From NCBI GenBank assembly GCA_018881555.1, contig JACAXG010000064.1:744001-808000 (forward strand): DNA of 64,000 nt. Direction: 5' to 3'. The DNA comes from Amblyornis subalaris (taxonomy: Eukaryota > Chordata > Aves > Passeriformes > Ptilonorhynchidae). The notes beneath the pieces were generated by a model. That model had not been told where the DNA came from. It searched no databases and saw nothing but the letters and a program-made list of their open reading frames with translations. Shown here piece after piece: positions 25,216 through 39,861 of the stretch (positions are counted from its first letter, which is position 1; each line of letters begins with the position of its first letter). The translations under genes and the position numbers were made by a program.

Positions 25216-25710
25216 TCCTTGGTTTGTGTGTCTTTCTTGTCCAAGGAAGCATAACGTAGCTTTCTGAAAGTGATCTAAGTGCAGATAACAGCCTGTTCTG
25301 CAAGTCAACCATAGTGAGATCTGTTTGATGAGGAGGGACTTGAACCTCACTTTTAAATATCATTCTTTAGAACCTTCCCTATGAAAAAAATCCCAGAGCT
25401 GTCAAACATTTTAAAAGTAAAAGACAATATGTCCTACAGACTACATGTTCTGTAAGAGATATGCCAGAAGAGCGTGTCAGCTCAGGAACGTTCACTAGCA
25501 CTAAAATAACATTAACAACCTATTGTCATTAAAATGTAACAATGGGGCTGCAAGTTTGGAAAAGAACAGTGTGGATTATCTGATTGTTTAAGTCTCTTTG
25601 CCTCCAAGCCATTTCAAAAGAAATTCAAGGAGATGGGAGAGAAAACAAAGGGGAAACCAAAAGAGAACGAGAAAAGAATGGAGAGAAAAAGGCAGGTGGG
25701 TGTAGTTGGG

Positions 25711-25734
25711 TGAGAGGGAGGGAGGGAGGGAAGG
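25711..25734 (+). repeat. GGGA tetranucleotide tract
   Basis: Five GGGAG/GGGAA units form a short G-rich purine run. With four G-triplets it could form a G-quadruplex, but it is short. Confidence 0.8.
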
Positions 25735-27241
25735 TGCAGTATTGTATTCCTGGCCAGGAATGGTGGTGTTCTGCTGCCCCGTAGGGCTTTCTATAAAGAA
25801 ACCTTCCCTGTAAAGCTGTAAACACAAACCTCTGTTGCCAACACTCCATCCTTGTGTCCACAGGACTCTGCTGAAACAATTTCTTAATTTTCATTTTAAG
25901 TATTTCAAGAATAAGCAGCCCCTCAGCTGCCAAGGGCTCCTCTGGGGACTTGTGTATAATGAATGCTGAACATGTGTAGCTGTCAATTTCCACAAGAATA
26001 AAGTAGAGAGGTGAGAATAGAAACACAAGAAGGTTAAAGTAAACATTATTTATTACCATGGTTCTTTTTTTCTTTTTCCAGACCAAGAATTTCGGGTTTC
26101 CAGAATCTCAGCAGCACCCAGTGCATTGCCAGAGATTCAGACACACTCTATCTCCATCATTATTCCATTTCCACAAGAGAAATTCTCTAGTTTCTCTCAA
26201 AAGGTGTGAAACTCCCAACCTAAACATTTGAGTTGTTTCATCCCCTGACAATGAACTTTAGCCCCTGTAATTCTATCCATGGATAAGGAAATGCAGGGCA
26301 AATGCAGGCCTCCCTAAAAGTTGTCTCCCAAAACTTTAGACCAGACAGCCTTGCAAGAAAGAGAGATTTTGGTGTAAGAGGTGGGTGGGCTTCATTTTTT
26401 TATGTCGATAGTACTGCAAATATTTTCTATGTTGAAATATTTTTTCCCATTGAAGCTTGCACTGAAAGGGGAATGACCCTGTGAGAATATTTTTCTTAAA
26501 GTCAAGAATATTTCATGAAAGCAATTTCTCAGAGGAGCTTTCTCAGAGCCCATTAGCTCTGTTCTTTAATTACGCAGGCGGTTCCCCGTGCAGCAGTTCC
26601 TCCAGCACATTTAATTCCCTGCAGTCAGTTGATGACTCCTATATATAGCACTACCTTTATTTGTTCTTTTCTTTTCTTTTATAAAACATTGCACACAAAC
26701 CATTTAATACCCTCAACATCTGAGGGTTTCTTTTTCCCACTCTTTGAAAAATATTTCTTTTAAAAGAATACCTCCGCGCTCTGCCCATATTCACCGAATA
26801 TTTTTTGGCAAATGTTTGTTGTCAGATATTCTTTCCCTGCCAATGAACCAATCCATAAAGTGCCACCCACCATGGAAACAAATTCATAAGGAAAGCTGTG
26901 GCATCTCTTTCAGCTACAGTGGCGGGCGGCACTGCCTGTAATGATACTGCAATAGTGTCTGTACCAACATTGTAATTTGTAGCAAGGTGTAGGTACAACA
27001 GAGCATCACAGCAATTATATGATTCCACCTCGCAGTTTAACGCCTTGTGCAAGTCTCCCTTCCTTTCTCAAATCACACTGAATCTTCACACTGTGGAGTT
27101 TGAAGTGCATCAGTGCCAGGAAAATCACATGTGTGTGGCTGCTGAAACCAAGGCCAGTTCTGCTTTTTTTCCTTCAAATAACACCTACATTGACTCTGGA
27201 TGAGGCTTCCATATTTGCACACAAAGACTCTGTCCCTACAG

Positions 27242-27581
27242 TGATAGAATCAGAGCACCATGGAATGGTTTGGGTTGGAAGAGACCGTAAAGATCCTCTG
27301 GTTTCAGTCCCCCTGCCACGGGCAGAGACACCTTTCATTAGACCACGTTTGTCAGAACCCCATCCAACCTCATCTTGAACACTTTCAGGGATGGAGCAGC
27401 CACAGATTCTCTGGGTAACCTGTTCCAATGCCTTACCACCCTCACAGTAAAGAATTTCTTCTTAATATCTAATCTAAACCTGCCCTCTTCCTGTTTAAAT
27501 CCATTACCCTCACTACATGAAAACTATTACCATCAGTACATACCCTTGTCAAAAGTCCCTCTCCAGCTCTCTTGTAGACCT
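27242..27581 (-). mobile_element. CR1 LINE 3' fragment
   Basis: Reverse orientation with ATGGAATGGTTTGGGTTGG, CCACGGGCAGAGACACC, CATCTTGAACACTTTCAGG and TCTCTTGTAGACC. Confidence 0.92.
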
Positions 27582-30500
27582 CATAAATGTTCATGATGAA
27601 ATGGAAAGGGAACAGCAAACCCTGCCCATAATGCAGCTTACAGGCTGAACAAACACAGCCACAGCCCACGCTACTCCTTTTAATATCCTAAGACTGTCAC
27701 ACGTTTTCACTAGAACATTATTCTGAAAATGCACCGGCACCCGACTGAACTGCTCTGCAGGCTGCTCTGTCCACAGGGCTCCCTCCCCTCTACCAGCACA
27801 GCAGCCAAAAGAAGTGAATCTCTGTGTGACCACCCATTCAGTGCTGGCACTGCTCAGCAGATGGTGTATTCNACACAGAGAGTAAGCAAAACTAATACAA
27901 GTTATTATACCCCAGAGAGCTCCCATGCAACTCCCAGGCAAGAGGACACCCATCTTTGGCTCTTTCTATATGGAGAAGTAGGGCTCCTTCAAAGGACAAT
28001 TCAGAGCAGAAACCCAATTTAGGTGCCNTGATGTAGCCCTGAAAAAGCTACTCTCTTCCCATTGTTTCTAGGGGAAACCTTAGGACACATGGNTCCCAAA
28101 TTAGACATCTATCAGGGGCACCAGAGTTACATCCATCCAATTAAAACAAGCATGGTTGGGTGCATTCCTGGGCACTGAGGCCAAGGCATGTTCAAGGCCA
28201 TATCTATGCTAGCAAACGGTCTTAGCCTCCAAAACGAGGGGGCTGCTAACCATGAACATTNCCTGGCATGTTGGAAGTACCCATCTGGCCCCTAGAAATG
28301 TTCCAATGGAGTGTCAGCTTGCCTGGGTCAAAACGTGCCAGACACCACTGCAGATGAGTGCATTCCACTGCCCAGGAATGCTTCTGGCCACATTTACAGT
28401 CACTAGTTTAGATACAGCCCATAAATATCATCCTTTTCTAAGGCTTCTGCAATAAAGATCAAAAGGACCCTCTTGANGGAAAATGCTAATTGATTTTATG
28501 GTCTCAGGTCCCCAGTTTTTAAATGCATTCAGTGCAANCAGGAAAGTGGGAAAGGCTGAATGCACAGCCAAGAAATGTTGTATCCTATTTGAGCAGGGAG
28601 AAATGCAGGGAGTTCTGGCATTCGTAAAACACTTGAAGTCCTTCTGAAGGCGGAAAAGTAAAATTAAAAGAAAAATTAAATTACTCTCCTACACTTTTCT
28701 TCCTGTCCTGCCTCACTTACACTGGAGGTGATCACAGAGATGCAAAAAATGCTGTTTTCCCCACAACGTGGCAGGATGTGCTGTGCATTTATATCATCTT
28801 CTCACCCTTGATCCAAGCATCTCTCTCTTCTCCCTTGGTCANCATCCACTGCCTTTTTTATTTCTGGTTTCTCTCTGTCCCGTGCTCTGGATCTTGACTC
28901 CAAAAGGGGCTGTTCTACTACAGGTACTCACAGCCCAACAGCACACAAGCGACAACTACACACCTTCACCAGCCCAGGGAACTCTTTACAGCCCACCAGC
29001 CCTATCTCCAGGCTGATCCCATACTCTAGCCCTTAGCTCATCTTCAGGTGTCCTTTAAAATTCCCTAGAGTAGTTCCTGACTCTTGGTCAGGATTCATCT
29101 TTCTGAGAGATACCTACACTGTGCAGGGTGCTCAGAGAACCCCTCCCTCTCCAATGTACCCACACAAATGCAAGGAACTCGTTGTTCGACTGGCAGCAGA
29201 AGTATATTGTCAAGAGGACTGATGCAATTAGCACCCTTTAAGTGAGCAGCATACAGAATTAATTTGCACATGCTCCCACAGGGAATAAGTGGCACTCTGG
29301 GANCTATGAAAATAGCATCAGGCCCTGGCACTTCCAGGCTAATTTGCTTGTGTCTGCCCCCAAACAAACACAGAGACTGTGTGCCAAGGAGCTTGTCGGC
29401 AAACAGCACAAGGTTTTGAGGAAAGCAATTAGCAGCTGCAGTGCTCTCCATCCAGGCTGGGAGCTCATTGCTGCTCTGGGGCAGGAGTCCACCTCATTCT
29501 CTCTGCTTCTCTCACTTGGGGTGAGAGGTGAAGTTCCACCATGCAAAGTGTTCTTGATCCCACTGAGCCACAGGGTTTCTCCTGAGTGGCCAATCACTGC
29601 CTTAGCAGATAAATTGCCATGAGCATGTCTTCAGCTGGTGGCCTGTAAAATATTTAACAGGAGGACAGCATGGAGTTGAGCTGGAGTACATCCTCCGGGA
29701 GCCAGCAGCCACAGCAACAAACCCTTCCTCAGTGGCTGCTGTATTGGCACAGATTGAACATGTCACTCCTGACCCAGCTACTGGGCTCCCTGGGACAATT
29801 TTATGTGTGTTTGCTGCCCGTACCCCAGAGACTGGAGAGAACAAGGTGCTGAAAGGATAAAAAATTTCTTGCTTGGCCCTGTGTCTCAGATGAAGAACTT
29901 TTGATGAATGAAAGGTACCATTCACCTGGCTGTGGGGAGCCAAAGCTACACCACCTGCCAAAGCGAGGATCCCAAGAGTGCAGGAAGAAGAGGTCAGCCC
30001 ATCGTGCCTCTCCAGGGATGTGGATGGGAATAAGTAGACTAGACTGTGGACGGAACAGAAAGCACTTCAGGTAAATTGTCTCACCTGCTGACCATCTCAC
30101 AGCCACAGAACTGTCAAGCATCGAAAAATTCCATCATTCTGTCTCTCCTTCTCACTCATTAAGTTTTAAAAAAGAAAGCTTTTCTCTTTCTGGATTTTTC
30201 AGCATTGGATATGGATCAATTCTGATATCCACCATCATCATGAACAATGAGAATTCTAAGGTGTGTAAGAAGAGCTGAGCTGAAACATCTGTGCTTTACA
30301 CTCCTTAAAAAACTCACAAGGGTCAATACCACGTGTGCAAAGGTTGGTTGTAGAAACAGGAGAAGCATTTCACTAAGAGAAACAGATCTCTTATCTGTTT
30401 CTCCTGTGCTATTAAACAAGTAAGATGGAAGCAAAACTCTGCCAGCAGCAAATTTCGCAACAGGGAGCTGGTAGCAACAGTAGCAAAAAATGTTAAATCT

Positions 30501-33500
30501 CTTACAGCAATGGCTGGTTTTAGGACGGACTCAAATGTTGTAAAACGCTATCAACACAAGAGAGGTGTTTTTGTTTCATTTGGTTTTTAAAGCAGCAATT
30601 CTGTGTTAGTGCTGTAATTGAAACGACTGAGATGATTAAAAATAAACTCGGTGAAGCTCTAGTAGGTTGGTTCTCACTGAATAGGAACATTACAGTATTT
30701 CTGCTATAAAACCCCATCAATCTCACTTGCACTCGACATTCATGAAAGGCACATTCCGCAAATGAGCCCAATGGAGCGGTGCAGCTACAGATCCGCTGAA
30801 GCCATCAGTTCCCACTGCTGGCTGGAGGGACAAGACAGTCTGTCCATTATCCTCCCATGTGCCACAACACGGACACAAAAGTGGAGAGCCTCCTAATCCG
30901 AGCACTGCCAGAATGCTGAGATGCCAAGTTACAGTTTATAATTGATTTTTTAAAAAAGCAAACCCTGGGCAGACTGCAGATGTTATTTTATTTGTTAAAT
31001 TTCTGTAAAAGCAATTACTTGTCCAGAATGATAACAAGAAATGCAGGTATGTCGTTCTGTTCCTTCTCAGTAGTTCCAAAAGTGAATTAATTAGAAGCAA
31101 CTTGCTTCAAAGCTCGTGGCTTTTCAGCTGATCAATAAATATACACTAGCTGTTCTCAAATAACTTCCAAGAGAGAAATATAGCTCTAGGATGAGTTTAA
31201 GAGGCACTCTGACTGCCATTACTCTTCTGGTGTAATTATACAACTGCGAATTGAACAGTATCTTCTTCCACCTGGGTATTTTTGGGGGCTACTGTAACTG
31301 GCTTTGGGACTCTGATCAGNAACAGTATAAATATATCAAAAGAGCAAAGAGCCAAGCAAAGAAACTTCTGTTTAAATATTTCTGTATACAAGACACGACT
31401 CGGGCTAAGAGTTTGTTTTTGTTTTGTAAAGAATTGTAAGATCACCTTTGCAAAATGAAAGGGGTTTAAGAAAAATAAATGACTTTAGTTTCCTCTTAGA
31501 AGAAACCAGGATAAAATAACACGGTGGCAGGAGGATGCTATTTTGTGGACGCACCTCAGCAAACTCAGAAGTTTGCCTGGTTGCTGGCCACATCCTGCCA
31601 CTTCCTGAATTTGGCCTTTCCTGGGCAAGACACTGAGGTGGCCACACAGAGGCAGAAGGTGGTGGTGGGCATGTGCCAGCCCCATCACCAGCTGGAGAAA
31701 GCAATGGGACACTTCTGTAGCAGTACAGCTCTTCAGAAGATCGTTTAAGAGCAAGCCATCCGTCTGATAATCTTCATTGGGATAAACCTTGGGAACACCA
31801 ATGGAAACAGTGTAAGGAGGAAGTGATTGATCATGTGGGAAAAAGGGCTTGTCTCAGATCGGGTGTCACCACGAGCTGTTGGCTCTCAGAGCTCTGTCTG
31901 TGCCTCCCAGTGTGTTGCAGAGTCCAGCTGGAAAGGGACATTACTCAAAATGAGTGAAGGATGGCAGAAGNAAGCCCAGTGCCTGCTTCTTTACCTGCAA
32001 AGGGTCTAAATAGGCCATTGATATCTGTAAAGGTCTTTACAGGTTTAAAGACCTTTTGGAGACTATCTGGATTTTTTAGCTTTCAAACACACCTAAAAGT
32101 AGCCAGGTTGAAAGCACTGAGCTCACTTCTGACTTGAAAGATAACTTCAGTCCAATGTTAATTTCATCCAAACAGCTTCATCTATCTGCCAGTTCCAAAC
32201 ATGCCACCAGTCCTACACTTTCTTAGGAGATTTGTGTAAGATCTGGGTGCTTCCTTCCCGTGGGTACTTCAGCAATCTCTCTTCTGAACCCTAAAAGCAG
32301 CTGAAAGAAAAGCAACTAAGCAGGAAATGCTTTTGCGGGCACCTGCCCCCTCCACTCTGCTACACAAAGGATGTGATAAGTGGAGCCTGGAAAACAAAGG
32401 TTTGTGGGCAATAAGTCGAAGCAGGCACAACCTGGGCTATGTTACTCAAGCCAGGTGCACATAGTTCAAATGCCAATCTCCCCTTCCTTTCCTGCTGACA
32501 AAGTTTTCCCTGCTCAAAAATATCAGCCACTCATTTTAAGGAGGTCTGAAAAGTTGTTTCAGACAAGACAACTGTGCAAGATGGGGAAAGGGAGAGAATC
32601 AAACCAGAGCACAAAAAAGAAGCGAGGGAAAAAGCACATGGGTATCAATCAGCAGCTACAGCCCTGCCACCTCTGGGTACAGAGATCTTCATTCCCCACT
32701 AAAAGCTCATCTGTGCCAGCAAAGCCCCCATTTATCAAGCCCTCTGCATTAATACAGAGCTGCCACACTGTGTAATACACCTGTGCTGCCTTATTCATGT
32801 ATTTGGAATCAAATTGTGCTATTGTTGTGCCAGTCTGCCAGCAGCACAACCCAAGCCTCCCCAAAGACATGCCAGAATAAGTTAATGCTGTAAAACTTTC
32901 AGCTACACAGCCTCAAAAGGTACACCCCAACCTGAGAGAATCTATGTCTCCAGAGGAGATGCAAAGTCAGCGTGGTGGTACCTGTCCCCACGGTCCCTCT
33001 CCAGGGAGCTGAGCACGCTGACTCTCTGAAGGGGAACATGGTTTGCATTGATTTTTTAAAGCATATTAAGTAATTGATGTTTTGAACAAAAATCAGAACT
33101 TCTCCACTTCACACAAAAACCCCGAGTTTAAAAAAGACATTTTAATATCTTCAGAGATATTTTCCCAATCTTTCTCCATGACTAAAAACTCATCTAAATT
33201 GATTTTACCTAGAAGTTTCGATCTTGATGAATTAGCATTTTTCCTATGACAGGCATTTAATTAAGAGGCCCCAAATCAATTGTGAGAGGTTTCTTTTCCT
33301 ACAAAATGTAATGTCTGCAAGCCCATGCACCAGGGGTATATGGTGTGGGAGGTGGATAATTTTACCTGCTGTCAGTTAGGGATGAGAGATTTGGAATTGA
33401 CGCTTAAATTAGAAATAAAATAAAATACTGCAGGAAGAAGTACAGTGCATCAGCTCGAGAGCTTCTGATGAGTCCTGAAGGACAATATTCAGCAATTGCT

Positions 33501-34064
33501 CATGGTGCATGCTCCTCTCCAGCCTGAGGAGGAAAGTGGTTTCAGAAAAGCTCTCATGGACTCAGGAAAGGACAGATTTGCTGTAGCACATCAGATACTT
33601 CAGCAGCAGCTCAGAAAGTAAAACTGATCCCCAGAAGGTGTCTTTGTGGGGCCACTGCACATTCTAAAACACATCTGACAGATCTGGGTTGTTTTTGTTT
33701 TTTTTTTATTCACATGTCCCTAAATTTTTCCAAGGACCTCCAAAACCTGTATTTCAAATTTAGGCCAAATACCAATTCATTTCTTTCCTCTTGGACTTTT
33801 TCTTTCCCTCTAAGTGATGCTTCTGCAGAGCATATACTGGGAATTCCTGTATCAGCTGAGGCTACATAGCTGGGAANTGGGATTTCACACATAGCCTCAG
33901 TCTGCATCACCTGGCATAGGAATCCACTGGGATCCTCTTCAGCACAGCCACTGTGGGGGTTTGCACCTTGTACAGTGCTAAAGCAAAGATGCTCTCATTG
34001 CAGCAAAGAGCCACACAGGCACTGAGAACTGGCCAGACTAATTTATTTGTTTCCTCTATCCTAT

Positions 34065-34293
34065 AGAAGCACCGAATCACAGGACCATNAAGATTGGAAA
34101 AGACGTCCAAGATCATCAAGTCCAACCTTTAACCTAATACCACCATGCCCACTAAACCATGTCACAAAGTGCAATGTCCACCCACTTTTTTAACACTTCC
34201 GGGGATGGTGACTCCACCATTTCCCTTGCAAACCTGTCCCAACACTTAACCATTCTTNCAGTGAAGAAATTTTTCCTAATATCCAACCTATGA
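34065..34293 (-). mobile_element. CR1 LINE 3' fragment, short
   Basis: Reverse orientation: GAATCACAGGACCAT, TCAAGTCCAACCTTTAACC, GATGGTGACTCCACCATTTC and GTGAAGAAATTTTTCC. The 5' truncation lies just after the ATATCCAACCT block. Confidence 0.9.
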
Positions 34294-35369
34294 TCTTAGA
34301 TAATGTTCCACCTTTCTACATTGGCGTAGAGGCGCATTAAAACCAGTATAGTTGATGCCTTGAAAAGTAATTCTTGGAGCTGTTTAGGAGTTATTTCCCA
34401 CAGTTTATAGACAATGTGTTGGGCACAAAGCAAAATAAAAGCAGAGAAGAGCAGGGACAGAGCTTGGCTGGGATGTTCATGTGTCTCTTGCACACAAAGA
34501 TATCACAGCCAGGAGGGCTCACAAACACCCAGTAGAGGACAAGGCAACCAGCTTTGGTTTTATCAGGAAGGACTACAGAAAATCAACCCTGCAGGGTCAT
34601 TNCCAGTTGCCCATAAGATCTAAAAGCAATGGAGAAGGTGTGGGTGCATGCTACAGAGGAGATAGACATCTGTGCAACTACTGAGCAAAGCAGAGCTGTT
34701 ATTTCCCCTGGATCACAGCATGTGTCACTCATGGAATATGGAAAAATGACATCTTAGTTTCACTTCCTAGGGAAGTTGCCTATTCAGCAAGGTTTGACTT
34801 GCAGTTTTATGTTACCCATGCAGCGGAGCTAATGTTATCATAGGAACTACAGTCCTAAGGAAGTTCCCAGCTGCCTTTTGTAGGTGGGATTCTTCTCCTC
34901 TTAAAGCAATATTTGAGCCTTAAGTGGATGTGGTGAAGGGTTATGCAAGTTTATCTCACCTGGCTTGCAGAGGTACAGCCTTGTGGAGTGGATATTTTAG
35001 GTGCTGACCTGAAGAACAAATTGTTTCTGGGTGAGGATCATGTGAGAATGAATGTTTGCTTGCAGAAGTGCATCAGGGCACATGCTGGGCCTGGACTTTC
35101 TGCGAGGGGAGGAACAGTGAAGTCTGCTGCAAGAAAATGTGCTAACCACATTAAAGCTTTTCATTAGCACTTTCTGATAAGATTATAAATATTCTGTATA
35201 ATTGCCTTTAGCTAGAGTGGCCAAAAGCCTGAAGCGGCAAAAAGTGTAAGTTCATTACAAAAATTATGCAGAACACGNGTAAGAGGGGAAAGAAGAAGAT
35301 GGAAAACAGAGCTGAGGAAGTTAATCCATTTCCTAAAAGAACCTTTTAATAACCCTAAAACACATGGCA

Positions 35370-36060
35370 CAAGTCCCAGTGTGGACCAGNTGGCCCTTTG
35401 CCACCTTCTCCTCCAGGGCAGTGGAAATGGGATCCATCAGCTCAGCAAATACCGCCGGCNAACAAAGGCCCCACTGCCAAGATCTGCTGGCACCGGCACC
35501 ATTCCCACGCATTGCCCCACATCCCCTCCAGAGAGCAGGGCTGCCTCTGACACGTTTAGCCCGAGTGTCCCTGCTTGGGACCAGCACTTGGAGCCTTGTC
35601 CTTTTCCCCTCCTCATTTCCCCCTGGGTCTTTGGGAGGCCTGGGTCGTCTGAGCCATCCAGGGGCTTCCCCCGCANGCTGAGCCGACCTCATTGTGCTCT
35701 GCCCCAGTGAGCACAACTAATAANCGCGGTTTGCCTCCTTTAATTGAGGCTCTGAATGACTGGGAGCGAGCACCAGCCCCTCCAACAAAGGCAGAGCTGC
35801 CCCGGCCGCAGAGCGCAGCTNCCACTCCCGCGGGCCCAGGCCAGGATTTCACAAAAGCGCAGCTATTTTGCACGGAAAGCAGCTACCACAAAACCCGGCT
35901 ATGAGCAAACGGGGGCCAGTGAGAATTCCAGGGAAGTCCCCATGGCAGAGAGCATGTCCAACTCCCCGCGCCCCAGGCTCGCTGAGCACCAGAAGCCTGG
36001 TGAAATTNTTTTGCCCCGCAACAGGATTTTCCAGGAGGCCGTGGAAGCCCAGAGGAATGA
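35370..36060. promoter_or_regulatory. GC- and CpG-richer intronic island
   Basis: Roughly 20 CpGs in under 700 bases, in contrast to the AT-rich intron around it, with local runs such as CCCGGCCGCAGAGCGCAG and CCCGCGGGCCC. Several overlapping frames are open for 80 to 135 codons on both strands, as expected from low AT content, and none resembles a known protein. It may be an intragenic CpG island or enhancer, or an unrecognised repeat. Many isolated N bases fall inside. Confidence 0.35.
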
Positions 36061-36595
36061 CATACACAATGGCAATGAAAATTACCACAGAGCGTGTTTT
36101 TCAGCTCGGAATACAAAACAGATTGGCTTTTCTGCAGGCCCTGGTAAGAAAAATACTAATTAGTACAAAGTATGGTGATAGGCCAACTCTCTTGCTTAGC
36201 TGCTCATTCATTAAAGTGAAATTANTCTGGATTTAGATCAATGTAAAAGAGTGAAGAATGTAGCTGGGTGTTCTGTTTTGTGCACACCCATTTGCTGCTG
36301 TTGCTGATCACAGAGAAACAAAGCANAAAGCACAGGACACCTCAAAGTCAGCTCTATCCCTAATGACCAAGGCCTGNTCTCAAACAGACGTGTCCTGCTA
36401 TGGCTGTGAGCCCCCAAAGGTCAGTCTGAGGATGTGGAGNCATCCAGGTGAACAGAGATTAATCTAGATAAATTCACACAGAAATAAAAGGAGGAAATAG
36501 GAAAGGCAGCCTTCCTCAAGCTCCCCATGTGGAGGGGTCAAGGACAGCCTTGGCTTGGCAAACAGTGAGAAACTTTCATATGTAATAGAAATCTG

Positions 36596-36914
36596 GAGAG
36601 GAACTATCTACAGGAGCATGTAGTGACAGGTCAAGGGGGAATGGCTTCNAACTGAAAAAGAGTAGATTTAGTTTAGATGTGAGGATTAGGAGATTAGGAA
36701 GAAATTCTTTACTATAAGAATGATGAGGCNCTGGCACAGGTTGCCCAGAAAAGTTGTGGGTGCCCCATCCCTGGAAGTGTTCAAGGCCACATGGGACGGG
36801 CCTTTGAGGACCCTATCTAGTCAAAGGTGTCTCTGCCCATAGCAGNGGGGTTGGAACAAAACGATCTTTTAACTTCCCCTTNAACCCAAACTATTCTGNG
36901 ATACTATGATTCTT
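36596..36914 (+). mobile_element. CR1 LINE 3' fragment
   Basis: Plus orientation: AATGGCTTC, AAGAAATTCTTTACTATAAG, CCCCATCCCTGGAAGTG, GTTCAAGGCCACATGGGAC and a decayed ATACTATGATTC tail. Six isolated N bases fall inside it. Confidence 0.92.
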
Positions 36915-37707
36915 GGATCACATTCTTGGCTGTAGCCANGAGGTCAGAACTTTATTTCACTGAGCTTCTCATCCCAGCAACATCTCAGATGAGACTTCAC
37001 AGGTCACTGGACGAAAACCCAAATTCACATAGAAGAAGATATGGTGAGAAATGTGATGTGCGTAAAAGCTACTTAAAAACCTGTTAGCTGTGCCACTACA
37101 NGAAAAATTACAACAGCATTTATGACTAGCTGAGGAAACCCCCACCCATCCCAAAATAGCATAGTATGGACCAATGCTTCCACATTCAAACATCTCGTCT
37201 GCTTTACAGTGCTCAGCACTTCCATATTTCTATACAAGCCAAATGCATTCTTTGGCCAGGAGGGCAGGAAGGCAGAGCCAAACTATTCTCCCTGTTCCCA
37301 TCCACCCAAAGCTGGGATGACATTCCCACTGCCCATTAGGGAAAGGTTCCTGGCCTGGGACTCTGCTATTCCCTGAACCATGTCTTGTCATTGTTTAGAA
37401 AGAGCTCATTAGCACAGAGTGAACCCATCCCAANGAGTGTCCTCTGGACTGTGGTGGGACAGTGCCAGTGCCCAGGACTTTTACTAGCAGTGGTGTAGCT
37501 TCCAAGGGCCTATGCTGACACAGGACATCCCTCTGGGTGGCATTTCTCCTGGCTGCACTGTGTGTGCACATGAAGAGTCAGGCTCTCCCTCACTGCTCCT
37601 CAGCACAGGCATCCACAGCTGCCTTGTTCAAAGGGGTTACCCCAGTCCCAGAGCTCATGTGGAGATATCTGGAACCAGCAGGGATGTGGCTGAGTTACTC
37701 AAGTACT

Positions 37708-38176
37708 GATTACAGAGGGGCTGGAGCGTGTTCAGAGAAGGGCAAAGAAGCTGGGGAAGGGTCTGGAGCACAAATCTGATAAGGAGCAGCTGAGGGATCT
37801 GGGGGTGTTTAGCCTGGATAAAATGAGGCTCAGGGGAGACCTTATCACTCTCAACAACTCCCTGAGACGAGGTTGTAGCCACATGGGGGCTGGTCTCTTC
37901 TACCAGGTAACAAGTGACAGGACAAGAGGAAATGGCTTCAAGTTGCACCAGAGGANATTTAGATTGGATATTAGGAACAATTTCTTCACTGAAAAGGTGG
38001 TCAAGCATTGGAACAGGGAAATGGTGGAATCATCGTCCCTGGAAGCACTCAAAAAACATGTAGATGTGGCACTGAGGGACATGGTTTAGTGGTGGCTGTG
38101 GCAGTGCTGGGTTACGTATTGGACTCAATGTTCTTAAGGATCTTTGCTCACCTTAATGATTCTGTGATTCTATGAT
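37708..38176 (+). mobile_element. CR1 LINE 3' fragment
   Basis: Retains an in-frame ORF2 end on the plus strand ([16 protein letters not shown], then [24 protein letters not shown]) followed by the short 3'UTR ending in CTTAATGATTCTGTG and ATTCTATG. It is one of the least decayed copies in the window, with only one ambiguous base. Confidence 0.95.
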
Positions 38177-39861
38177 GACAATGGAGCACCAAGGAGACAA
38201 GTACCTGCTGAGTAGGTACCACTGGTCACTTGTAAGTAGTTTAAGCATCACAGGATGTTGCCTTAAGCTCCTGGCGGAGGCTGTCTTNGCAGACAAGAGG
38301 CAGAATGTTGCCCAGCCAAGAGTGACTCGGTTTTACAAAGGCCCACNCAAGGGCATTTCTTTGGGCAGGACTTGTTTTTATACAGTGTTACAGAAAGAGG
38401 GAATTTTCATATGAGATAAGAAGTAGGACAAGGCAGGACTGAGTCCTTTCAAAGTTAGGCTTCACCCNTCTCATATCTGTTCTTTCCTAGCCATCCACTA
38501 GCCATCATTAGCTTCACAGCAGAATTGGCTGTCTTTATAATCATCCCAGGCCAGTTTCTCTTGAATTGTTCCCCCGCTGCCTCTCTGGGAAGCAGATTAG
38601 TTAGGGAGAGTAATACGGACCCTAGTGCTNCTGCTGGGAAACTGAGAACTTGCTCCCTGCAGCGATCACCACCATTAGTGCCTGACCCCTTTCCCTGGAA
38701 AGTGCTGGATATGTGGTGTTGTTTTCTGTGCCCACAACTGACTCGGGATTAGTTACTGAGAAACAGCTTGGCAGCCTTCCAGGCCACCACACAAGAAAAT
38801 CACTCCATTGCCTTATGGTCAAACAAAGTCTACAATTTGTCTCTAATCACCCCCATTAGAGCACAGTTTGCCTTCTAATCAAAGGCCATGTTTTCCACTT
38901 CATCCATCTTCCCATCTTCCACCCATGCCAGGGCCAAGATGCTGCAAACATTCCTGTACATGTAGACACTTACAGGTTAAAATATCCCTCCCACCAAGGT
39001 CTGAAAGCTCAGAGTCTAATAGAGAGGTTCTGGTAGCATTTCTGCTGGAAGAAATCATAAGGAAAATACATTGGTGATTTCTCAACAAAGCTCTTTTTCA
39101 TCTCTCTGCCAGACTTACAAATTTTACAGCTACCAAAAACTCTGACCTGCATCAAGGCCTCTTGCCCAGGACACCAGACATCTCATATTCCACAGCAATA
39201 TCTGCTCATTTGGAAAAGAATCTTTCCTTTCTCNGAAGAAAATGCTGTTAAAGCCAGGAGTTTGAGGCTGAGATGAACAAGACCACATCTCTTACAAAGG
39301 CATCAGCCTGAATTTAAAAGAAGCCACAGGAGCACACTCTACCACCAGTGCAATCTTCTTCCAGTGATTAACTATCCTCAGAGTCAGAAAAAAATGATTC
39401 TTACATGCCCCTTAAGGAGCAGCCTCCAATTTCCACTTTTGTCTTGCTGAAGGGATTCAGCCAATCAGTGCAACAAGTTTTAACATTGCTGATGTGCTCT
39501 CCGTTTCCATATTTCCATACTTCTCCAAAGGCCTGATGGGTACTGATGGTCATATCTCCTTATATATTATTCCACAGGTGGTTTGGGAATTTTGAGCGTT
39601 ACCAATACCAGTGTTTAATGCGACATGAGTTTTCTTATTCAGTGAAAGACTTTTCACAAGTCCAAATCAAAGAGTAATTTAAAGGTAAGATTCAGTGTCA
39701 TGACTGTCTTGACATCTTGCATAAATACTGAGCACACCCAGGTTTCATCACACAGTATCTGTCCAGACAAACAGAAAGCTGCACACATAGATCCAATCTA
39801 TTATTTTCATTAATTTCCTTTTACAGGTAGGACATCTACTTGTTTGAAGCCAACAAGTTGA

